Of a DNA stretch of 5,948 nucleotides, positions 1-5,357 are shown one piece after another (position 1 is the stretch's first letter; every line of letters begins with the position of its first letter). A model generated the notes under the pieces. The model saw only the letters and a list, made by a program, of their open reading frames with translations, was not told where the DNA came from and did no database searches. Source of the DNA: Lachnospiraceae bacterium (lineage in GTDB: Bacteria > Bacillota_A > Clostridia > Lachnospirales > Lachnospiraceae); the NCBI GenBank assembly GCA_024684065.1, contig JAIKXO010000011.1:1-5948 (forward strand), in the 5' to 3' direction. Both the position numbers and the translations under genes were made by a program.

Positions 1-1
1 G

Positions 2-676
2 GGGATAGAAAACAACGGCACTTTGGAAAACTATATATCCATGCTGGGGCTTTTTTGCGATACAGTTAAGGAAAAGGCTGACGAGGTCCTGTCGTTATAT
101 GACTCCGGGGATATTAAGGACTATACGATCAAGATACACGCTATGAAGAGTTCCTTAAGGATAATAGGGGCACATGACTTTGGAGAAAAAGCCCAGAAGC
201 TTGAAGATGCGGGAAACAGTGAAGATCTTGCCTTTATCGGACAGAATCTTGAGCCCTTTATGGAAGACTGCATAAAGCTTTCCGAGGATATTTCAGGCAT
301 TCTCTCTGAAGAGGGAAAACATGAAGAGACACGTTCCGGATCAGGTTACGATGCAGCGAAAGAGCAGGTAAGCGCGGGACCGGGTTACGATACGGTATCG
401 GAAGTGATAAGCTCCGGATCAGGTTACGACGCAGTGCGGGAAGAGGCCGGTTCCGGAGCAGGCAGGAAAGCTGACGAAAGCTTTTTGAACGACTCTTTTT
501 ACAGCCTTAACAGGGCCGCAAGGGATATGGATATAGATGTCATTGAGGAGATCCTCAAGGAACTTGAGGGATATGAACTTCCGGACCGGGTGGAAGCCAA
601 AGTCAAAAAGCTTAAGAAAGCCTGCATGCAATTTGATTATGACACGGTGAAGGAGCTGGCGAAATCCCTGTACTAA
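2..676 (+). CDS. C-terminal part of a signalling protein: Hpt domain, repeat linker, helical C-terminal domain (5' partial)
   Basis: The reading frame is open to the left edge, so the gene starts outside the window; the in-frame TTG at 23 lies inside the Hpt domain and is unlikely to be the true start. The visible 224 residues begin with a histidine phosphotransfer domain (about 1-100). Its signature YTIKIHAMKSS places the phospho-accepting His at residue 46 (codon 137-139), followed by the usual GA and KLEDAG helices. Such domains relay phosphate between receiver domains, so the missing upstream part is probably a hybrid histidine kinase with receiver domains (inference). Residues about 112-154 are a Ser/Gly-rich linker of 13-residue repeats containing GYD. 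Residues about 160-224 form a charged helical domain ending in FDYDTVKELAKSLY, resembling C-terminal tails I recall from Lachnospiraceae hybrid kinases. TAA ends at 676, one base before a hairpin repeat. A stand-alone Hpt protein cannot be excluded. Confidence 0.85.
   Translation, partial: GIENNGTLENYISMLGLFCDTVKEKADEVLSLYDSGDIKDYTIKIHAMKSSLRIIGAHDFGEKAQKLEDAGNSEDLAFIGQNLEPFMEDCIKLSEDISGILSEEGKHEETRSGSGYDAAKEQVSAGPGYDTVSEVISSGSGYDAVREEAGSGAGRKADESFLNDSFYSLNRAARDMDIDVIEEILKELEGYELPDRVEAKVKKLKKACMQFDYDTVKELAKSLY
335..463 (+). repeat. 39-nt in-frame tandem repeat (three units plus a partial fourth) in the Hpt-protein linker
   Basis: Units start at 335, 374, 413 and 452 with an exact 39-nt period, each giving 13 residues. 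The first 17 bases of units 1 and 3 (335-351 and 413-429) are identical, TCCGGATCAGGTTACGA, and unit 2 (374-390) matches in the GGTTACGA half. The fourth unit keeps only TCCGGA-CAGG. The encoded pattern is SGSGYDA..E repeated, a flexible acidic linker between two helical domains. The 39-nt period keeps the frame, so copy number could vary without disrupting the gene. Confidence 0.85.
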
Positions 677-705
677 TGCGCCGATTTGCGAAGCAAATCG
701 TGCGC
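677..705. repeat. Hairpin repeat copy 1 (29 nt)
   Basis: This sequence starts at the base after the TAA of the Hpt gene. It contains the near-perfect hairpin cgatttgcgaagcaaatcg (682-700): an 8-bp stem closed by a GAA triloop. GCGC arms at 678-681 and 702-705 extend it by 4 bp around a single bulged T at 701. The copy at 763-791 is identical over all 29 bases. There is no T tract on either side, so it is not a textbook intrinsic terminator, although its position right after a stop codon suggests transcript-end folding or 3'-end protection. Confidence 0.85.
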
Positions 706-708
706 TTA

Positions 709-730
709 GGCACGAACTTCAGTTCGTGCC
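709..730. repeat. Inverted repeat: second hairpin of the array
   Basis: GGCACGAACT (709-718) and AGTTCGTGCC (721-730) are perfect 10-base inverted repeats separated by TC, giving a 9-bp stem with a TTCA loop. The sequence is unrelated to the flanking hairpins but has the same architecture: a long perfect stem and a tiny loop. No T run follows on either strand. Confidence 0.8.
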
Positions 731-751
731 GATCCGATCTCTGATCGGATC
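731..751. repeat. Inverted repeat: third hairpin of the array
   Basis: GATCCGATC (731-739) pairs perfectly with GATCGGATC (743-751) across a 3-base TCT loop. It abuts the preceding hairpin with no spacer. Together with it, this fills most of the 57 bases between the two identical 29-nt copies; only 752-762 (attacatattc) is unstructured. Confidence 0.8.
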
Positions 752-762
752 ATTACATATTC

Positions 763-791
763 TGCGCCGATTTGCGAAGCAAATCGTGCGC
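763..791. repeat. Hairpin repeat copy 2 (29 nt)
   Basis: This is an exact duplicate, in the same orientation, of 677-705. It has the same 8-bp stem with GAA triloop, the same GCGC outer arms and the same bulged T (787). It ends 6 bases before the stop codon of rqcH on the opposite strand, so each convergent gene has one copy right after its stop codon. It probably acts at the 3' end of rqcH mRNA, where the loop reads as TTC (inference). Confidence 0.85.
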
Positions 792-797
792 GGAATT

Positions 798-2690
798 TCA
801 TTCCTCCAATAGGGTTAGGGCCGAAATATCCGTTGAAGCGGTAAGAGAGTAGTTGGTATAATATATGACAAATCCCGGTTTGCCTCCCGAGGGCTTTTTG
901 ATCTGCTTCCTTTCAACATAATCCACCTCAACTTTGTTCTGGTTCTGTCCTTTTGAATAATAAGCGGCAAGCGCGCCGGCTTCTTCGAAGGCTCTGTCAG
1001 GTACGGGGGCGCCGTTTGTTTTAAGTATCACATGGGAGCCCGGGATCTTTTTGGCATGGAACCACCAGTCGTTACCGGATGCAAGCGAGAAGGTAAGCTG
1101 GTCGTTCTGATAATTATTTTTCCCCACGTAGATATCAAAACCGTCAGAGCTTCTGTAATGGAAGGGGCGGCTTTTGGGGGCATTTCTTTTTGCGGCTCCT
1201 TTTTTGCCGGAAACATCATGTCTTTTTATATAACCTGATTCTATAAGCTCTTCTTTTATCTGACCGAGTGTCGCTTCGTCCTCCGCCAGTTCGAGGCTCG
1301 TAAGTATTGAATTTAAATGGGAGAGCTCCGAATCTGTCTCCTTAAGCTGTACGGTGACGGCTTCTCTGGTCCTTTTAAGCTTTGAATATCTGTCAAAATA
1401 TTTTTTGGCGTTGTCTTTGGGGCTCAGGTTTTCGTCAAGAGGGATCTCCACCATAGAATTGTCATAATAGTTTTCAGCTCTAAGGATCCTGCTGCCGGGA
1501 GCCACGTCATATCCATAGGTATTGATAAGCTCGCCGTAGATCCTGTATTTATCCATTTTATCGGTATCCTTAAGCTGCTTTTTCTGAATATCGAGTTTTT
1601 TGGCGTTCCTTTCGATGTGTGTATGTACAATTTTCCTGAGATCCTGGGATTTCTGGCGCATCCTTGTGTAAGAGTCGCGTTCGCTGTAATAGGTATTGAG
1701 CACTTCTGATACGCTGCCAAAATACTGGGCATGATATTTTTTTGAAACCCTCCCCTCAGGATCTGAGACAATAATATCCGAAGAATTCCGGGAATGGGTA
1801 TATACGGCAAGCGCAAAAGCGTAAAACTCCAGGGGATGTTTATCCTCATATACGATAGTAGGAGTAAAGTCATTATTTCGCGTAAGATCCATGAGCTTTT
1901 GTGTTTCGTGAAAGAGCGACATAAGCTCCTCTTCGGAGTATGAAGCCGCAGGAATATCCGGATCCGTTCCTGCCCGGTAGACAAGTTCGTTAGCGATGAG
2001 AGGCGAAAAACCTGTAAACACGGAATAGAGCGCTTTAGAGACGCTCATCGGCTTTTGCCTGAGGGCATTTTTAAATTCGTCAGGGGAGAGACTCAGAGGA
2101 TCGAGCTTTTCCTGAGTTTTGGGAATAAAATAGGTCTTGCCGGGAAGCACTTCCCGCACAGAACTTACCATTGCGGAGATATGCTTGATGCTGTCGAGAA
2201 TGATGTCCTCTTCATTTACGAGGATTATATTGCTGTGCTTGCCCATGAGCTCAATAATGAGGGTCTTATGGCAGATATCGCCCATTTCGTTTAAGTGCTC
2301 CACGGTAATATTAATGGCGCGCTCAAGCCCGGGCTGTGTGATAGCTGTTATCCTGCCGTTTTGAAGATGCTTTCTTAAAAGCATGCAGAAATTAGGGGCC
2401 GTCATAGGACTCTGCTTATTGGAATCGGTCAGGGCCGCATAGGGAAGAGTGGCACTTGCCGAAAGCTTCAGGCGGTACTGTCCTGTATCGGCAGATGATC
2501 CGTCACCCTCGACATGTCCGGAATCACCCTGAACCTCAGGTATAAAGGATTCGCTTTGTGATCGTGTTTTTTTAACGGTAAGAAAGAGCTCGTCAGGCTC
2601 GGGCTGCGCGATCTTTACAATGCGTCCTCCCGTAAGTTTTTTCGACAGCTCGTCAGTAAGAGCCGCTATCATGATGCCGTCCAAAGCCAT
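798..2690 (-). CDS. rqcH: RqcH, NFACT-family ribosome quality-control factor (Rqc2/NEMF homologue)
   Basis: In bacteria this family binds the 50S subunit still carrying a peptidyl-tRNA after ribosome splitting and recruits tRNA-Ala to add C-terminal Ala tails that mark stalled chains for proteolysis; older annotations call it a fibronectin-binding protein. The 630 residues show the NFACT-N start MALDGIMIAALTDEL, the block FCMLLRKHLQNGRITAI (101-117), GKHSNIILV (150-158), a helix-hairpin-helix-like segment FSPLIANELVYRAG (228-241), coiled-coil stretches (about 340-380 and 430-470) and an NFACT-R domain (about 508-612) with YVGKNNYQND and DWWFHAKKIPGSHVIL. The Asp-Arg pair needed for tRNA binding in Bacillus RqcH is Glu123-Arg124 here. 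It exceeds the usual 570 or so residues, partly through an acidic Ser/Gly-rich insertion at 44-70. The ATG at 2690 is preceded by GAGAGG (complement of 2699-2704) at 8-base spacing. The gene is convergent with the Hpt gene and divergent from the TPR gene. Confidence 0.95.
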   Translation of the reverse strand: MALDGIMIAALTDELSKKLTGGRIVKIAQPEPDELFLTVKKTRSQSESFIPEVQGDSGHVEGDGSSADTGQYRLKLSASATLPYAALTDSNKQSPMTAPNFCMLLRKHLQNGRITAITQPGLERAINITVEHLNEMGDICHKTLIIELMGKHSNIILVNEEDIILDSIKHISAMVSSVREVLPGKTYFIPKTQEKLDPLSLSPDEFKNALRQKPMSVSKALYSVFTGFSPLIANELVYRAGTDPDIPAASYSEEELMSLFHETQKLMDLTRNNDFTPTIVYEDKHPLEFYAFALAVYTHSRNSSDIIVSDPEGRVSKKYHAQYFGSVSEVLNTYYSERDSYTRMRQKSQDLRKIVHTHIERNAKKLDIQKKQLKDTDKMDKYRIYGELINTYGYDVAPGSRILRAENYYDNSMVEIPLDENLSPKDNAKKYFDRYSKLKRTREAVTVQLKETDSELSHLNSILTSLELAEDEATLGQIKEELIESGYIKRHDVSGKKGAAKRNAPKSRPFHYRSSDGFDIYVGKNNYQNDQLTFSLASGNDWWFHAKKIPGSHVILKTNGAPVPDRAFEEAGALAAYYSKGQNQNKVEVDYVERKQIKKPSGGKPGFVIYYTNYSLTASTDISALTLLEE

Positions 2691-2794
2691 GGTATTGTCC
2701 TCTCAATAAAGTATCAGGTTCTTTATCCTCATTGAAAGATCAGGAACCGTATCAGTTAAGCCCTAAGGGCTCTCCATACTTCTCTTTAATGAAC
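2691..2794 (-). promoter_or_regulatory. Untranslated leader of rqcH (about 100 nt)
   Basis: If the minus-strand promoter call is right, the rqcH transcript carries a leader of roughly 100 nt. It contains a perfect 6-base-arm palindrome agccctaagggct (2759-2771), a 5-bp stem with a 3-base loop. It also has a longer-range pair, ggttc (2717-2721) with gaacc (2744-2748), and a direct repeat gtatcag (2711-2717 and 2749-2755). No recognised riboswitch, T-box or terminator with a T run is visible. A regulatory role is only a possibility. Confidence 0.25.
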
Positions 2795-2800
2795 CGTTTC

Positions 2801-2829
2801 AATATAACATAATGCGGAAAAGAGGGCAA
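2801..2829 (-). promoter_or_regulatory. Candidate sigma-A promoter for rqcH
   Basis: Read on the minus strand, -35 TTGCCC (complement of 2824-2829) and -10 TATATT (complement of 2801-2806) are separated by exactly 17 bases. Both boxes match four or five of six consensus bases. Transcription would start near 2794. No other minus-strand pair in the 2691-2911 gap has better boxes at 16-18-base spacing. Confidence 0.55.
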
Positions 2830-2848
2830 CACTTGCGAGTGCAGTGTT
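2828..2848. promoter_or_regulatory. Dyad overlapping the divergent promoters (possible operator)
   Basis: AACACT (2828-2833) and AGTGTT (2843-2848) are perfect inverted repeats with a 9-base spacer. The spacer holds an additional AGTG (2838-2841) that could pair with CACT (2830-2833). The dyad covers the entire plus-strand -35 box and touches the end of the minus-strand -35, where a dimeric repressor could occlude both promoters. No regulator gene lies in the window, so this is a shape-based suggestion only. Confidence 0.3.
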
Positions 2849-2861
2849 TAAGTGATATTAT
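2833..2861 (+). promoter_or_regulatory. Candidate sigma-A promoter for the TPR-DUF4037-DUF4125 gene
   Basis: -35 TTGCGA (2833-2838) and -10 TATTAT (2856-2861) are 17 bases apart, the ideal sigma-A spacing. Transcription would start near 2868, giving a leader of about 44 nt with a purine-rich ribosome binding site at 2891-2900. A shifted -10, TATGAT (2859-2864), is possible but has 20-base spacing. Confidence 0.55.
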
Positions 2862-2911
2862 GATAATGTCGCAGGTTTAGCTGTTATCGTAAGGAAAGGG
2901 CAGGTATTGCA

Positions 2912-5218
2912 ATGGACAGGGAACGGACGGACAGGATTTTGAAAACGGCAGACAGGCTTTATTCGGAAAACCGTCCTGAGGAAGTGGAAGAGCTGCTGGT
3001 TTCGGCTATAGATTCCGCGGCGGAGGAGATGGACGATGAGTCCGTGCTTGTGCTTTTAAACGAGCTGATAGGCCATTACAGGGAAACATCGGATTTTGAA
3101 AAGATGTTTGAGGCTGCGGAGGATATTTTAAGGGTGGCGGATGCGGTGTGTGACCGCGATTCGATACCTTATGCGACATCCCTTTTAAATGTGGCCACGT
3201 GCTACAGGACGGCGGGAAGGCTTGACGATTCACTGGCGCTTTATGACAGGGCGGAGGCGGTCTACAAAAAGGCTCTTAAGCCTGATTCCATGCTGTACGC
3301 AGGCTTTTATAACAATAAGGCGCTGCTTTATCAGGAAAAAGGTGAGTTCGAAAACGCCAGAAAGGCTTTGCTTAAAGCCATAGAGATAGATGTAGAGAAT
3401 GAAGAGGCTTATGAGGAGGCAGTTTCAAGGGCGAACCTGGCCGGTACGTATATACAGCTCGGACAGAAAGAGGAGGCGCTGAGGGAAGCCCAGACCTCGA
3501 TAAGGCTGTTTGACAGCCTTAACGTTTCCGACCAGCATTACTGCGCGGCGCTTTCCGCGCTCGGAAGTTATCATTACCTGACCGGAGATTTCGAAAAGGC
3601 TGCCGATACCTTCAGCCGGGCTATGGACATAATGGAAAAGGCGCTCGGAAGAAACGGATATTATGAAAGGCTCAGGGAAAACTATGAAGCTTCAATGGAT
3701 GCCGTTTATAAGAAAGACGCACAGGATAACGGAAACATAAAGGGGATTGATCTCTGCAGGGAATATTACGAGAAATACGGCGCCCCGATGATCCATGAAA
3801 AATTCGGTGAATATGAGGATAAGATAGCGGCAGGGCTTGCGGGTGAGGGGTCGGAATGCTTTTATCTGGATGACGAGCTGTCGACCGACCATGATTTCGG
3901 GCCGTCCTTCTGCATGTGGCTTGATGACGCGACCTTCGAAAAGATAGGTGAAGAGCTTAAAAAGGAATATGAAAAGCTCCCGGACGAGTTTAAGGGCTTT
4001 AAAAGGGACAATACCGTTTCAGGCGCTGGCAGAAGAGGCGTGATGACTATAAAGAGCTTCTATGAGAGGCTTGTCGGAGCTGCTTCATATAAGGATATAG
4101 ACTGGGCCAGTGTGGAGGACGCTTCCCTTGCGGCTTCCGTAAACGGAGAGGTCTGGAAGGATGACAGAGGCGAATTTTCCAGGATCAGAAACGAGCTCAT
4201 GCAGGGTTATCCCGAGAACGTATTGTATACAAAGACCGCGGAGTGCTGCGCGAGATTTTCCCAGTGCGGACAGTACAATTATTTCAGGATGCTTAAAAGA
4301 GGGGATGAGGTGACCGCGCGGATCATGCTTTCAGACGCCTTCAGGGAGGCGATGAAGCTTCTGTATATAATAGACGGCACTTACCCGCTGCATGACAAAT
4401 GGCTTTTTATCGGCCTTTCAGATCTTGAAGGCGGAAAGGAGCTCAGGGAGCTCTTGTACGACGCATATGATGATCCGGAAAATATCGAAGAGGTCGGCAG
4501 ATACCTTGCGATGGAGCTGTACCGGAGGGATATCACAAGCGATATAGATCCGTATATCGGGCATCATACGGAGGAACTTCTGGAAAAGAGCCTGTTTTCT
4601 CTTAAGGATAATAAGACTCTTTCAATGGATATCGCAAAAGCGGAGTTTAAGGAATTTGACAAGGTAAAGAATGTAGGCGGCAGAGCCGAATGCCAGAATA
4701 ACTGGCCGACTTTCTCGATAATGCGAAGAAGCCAGTATCTGACATGGACAAGAACGATGCTTCTTCAATATCTTTATGACTTTAAAAGGGAGGCAAGGCT
4801 CGGACATAACCTGATAACCGAAAAATACGGAAGGATGATGGAGAGCACGGCTCCAGAGGAGTATGATGAGATAAGGGACAGCTTTACGGAGCTTCCCGAA
4901 GATAAGAAAGCCATAATAGAAGCGGTGGTAGGTATGCAGGTAGGCTGGATGGAGGCCTTCTCCGAAAGATATCCGAAGCTTGCGGCCAATGCCAGGAGCA
5001 TCCGTACGTCACAGGATAACCTTTATAATACTTCCTATGAGACGTACTTAAGGGGCGAGCTTTCCACTTACTCCGATAAAATGCTTGAGCTTTATGCCAG
5101 GTTTATCGCAGAACATGCCAAAGAAGGAAAGAACCTGGCGTTTGAGATAATGGAAAACAACGTAAAGCTGTACGGATACAGGGACCTGGATACGGCTGAA
5201 GAGGAACAGGCGGACTGA
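2912..5218 (+). CDS. TPR protein with DUF4037 nucleotidyltransferase-like and DUF4125 domains
   Basis: The 768 residues fall into three parts. Residues 1-265 hold about five tetratricopeptide repeats, for example LLNVATCYRTAGRLDDSLAL (91-110), NNKALLYQEKGEFENARKAL (134-153), and similar units near 174 and 215; these usually bind proteins. Residues about 278-560 resemble DUF4037: GEGSECFYLDDELSTDHDFG (311-330) gives GS-x11-DHD, the polymerase-beta nucleotidyltransferase signature (Ser314, Asp326, Asp328), followed by a helical region with FSQCGQYNYFRMLKRGD (449-465) and YPLHDKW (491-497). Residues about 575-763 match DUF4125, with VGGRAECQNNWPTF, MRRSQYLTW, LITEKYGRMMESTAPEEY, TSYETYLRGELSTYS and YGYRDLDTAEE. 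I see no signal peptide or membrane segment, so it is probably cytoplasmic. Substrate and partners are unknown, and I cannot place the third catalytic carboxylate with confidence. The ATG at 2912 follows AAGGAAAGGG (2891-2900) at a slightly long 11-base spacing. It is divergent from rqcH. Confidence 0.85.
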   Translation: MDRERTDRILKTADRLYSENRPEEVEELLVSAIDSAAEEMDDESVLVLLNELIGHYRETSDFEKMFEAAEDILRVADAVCDRDSIPYATSLLNVATCYRTAGRLDDSLALYDRAEAVYKKALKPDSMLYAGFYNNKALLYQEKGEFENARKALLKAIEIDVENEEAYEEAVSRANLAGTYIQLGQKEEALREAQTSIRLFDSLNVSDQHYCAALSALGSYHYLTGDFEKAADTFSRAMDIMEKALGRNGYYERLRENYEASMDAVYKKDAQDNGNIKGIDLCREYYEKYGAPMIHEKFGEYEDKIAAGLAGEGSECFYLDDELSTDHDFGPSFCMWLDDATFEKIGEELKKEYEKLPDEFKGFKRDNTVSGAGRRGVMTIKSFYERLVGAASYKDIDWASVEDASLAASVNGEVWKDDRGEFSRIRNELMQGYPENVLYTKTAECCARFSQCGQYNYFRMLKRGDEVTARIMLSDAFREAMKLLYIIDGTYPLHDKWLFIGLSDLEGGKELRELLYDAYDDPENIEEVGRYLAMELYRRDITSDIDPYIGHHTEELLEKSLFSLKDNKTLSMDIAKAEFKEFDKVKNVGGRAECQNNWPTFSIMRRSQYLTWTRTMLLQYLYDFKREARLGHNLITEKYGRMMESTAPEEYDEIRDSFTELPEDKKAIIEAVVGMQVGWMEAFSERYPKLAANARSIRTSQDNLYNTSYETYLRGELSTYSDKMLELYARFIAEHAKEGKNLAFEIMENNVKLYGYRDLDTAEEEQAD

Positions 5219-5231
5219 GAGACTAAGAAAA

Positions 5232-5292
5232 CGCTGAAAAATGCGTTTCCTTAGCAAACGATACGCACGGAAACGCTTCAATCAGCGCTTCC
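5232..5292 (+). repeat. Compound inverted repeat with alternative pairings
   Basis: GCGTTTCC (5243-5250) pairs perfectly with GGAAACGC (5269-5276) over an 18-base loop. An outer stem CGCTGA (5232-5237) with TCAGCG (5282-5287) encloses it across a 5x5 internal loop. Competing stems exist: AAACGC (5229-5234) with GCGTTT (5243-5248), CGTTT (5244-5248) with AAACG (5256-5260), and GGAAACGCT (5269-5277) with AGCGCTTCC (5284-5292) with one A-C mismatch. No T tract follows, so an intrinsic terminator is not supported. It may be processing structure, an attenuator-like leader or a decayed repeat. Confidence 0.6.
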
Positions 5293-5323
5293 TTAAAGGA
5301 TTCAGGAAAATCTGAAAATACGA

Positions 5324-5348
5324 GCCGGGAAGGATCCGGCCCCGGAGG
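5324..5348 (+). promoter_or_regulatory. GC hairpin next to a strong ribosome binding site
   Basis: GCCGG (5324-5328) pairs with CCGGC (5336-5340) across a 7-base loop. Four bases later comes the ribosome binding site GGAGG (5344-5348), 9 bases before the ATG at 5358. An alternative pairing of CCGGG (5325-5329) with CCCGG (5341-5345) would bury its first two bases. This could tune translation, but the stems are short. Confidence 0.35.
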
Positions 5349-5357
5349 GATGATGCA

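Larger units (their letters stand above)
5219..5357. other. Non-coding gap between the DUF4125 and zinc-ribbon genes
   Basis: No convincing gene or sigma-A promoter pair is visible here. The gap contains a compound inverted repeat (5232-5292), a short dyad TTCAG-N6-CTGAA (5301-5316) and a small GC hairpin before the ribosome binding site (5324-5340). Same-strand orientation and the lack of a clear promoter or T-run terminator make read-through from the upstream gene plausible. Confidence 0.5.

Noticed and set aside
23..25. TTG as the start codon of the Hpt protein
   Set aside because: The frame is open upstream to base 2, and the preceding residues (GIENNGT) continue an Hpt helix pattern. 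No ribosome binding site precedes the TTG, so the gene is truncated by the window edge.
677..791. Two identical 29-nt repeats with a spacer, like a minimal CRISPR
   Set aside because: There are only two copies, the 57-base spacer is itself made of two perfect hairpins, and no cas genes are near.
677..791. Classic Rho-independent bidirectional terminator
   Set aside because: The stems are strong and well placed, but no T run follows any of them on either strand, so only a looser transcript-end role is suggested.
1424..1984. Open frame of 186 codons on the minus strand in another frame
   Set aside because: It lies entirely inside rqcH in a shifted frame and has no recognisable domain; rqcH covers this stretch with conserved motifs on both sides.
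2691..2794. T-box or riboswitch in the rqcH leader
   Set aside because: Only short stems and a small palindrome are present; no conserved T-box or known aptamer sequence and no terminator were recognised.
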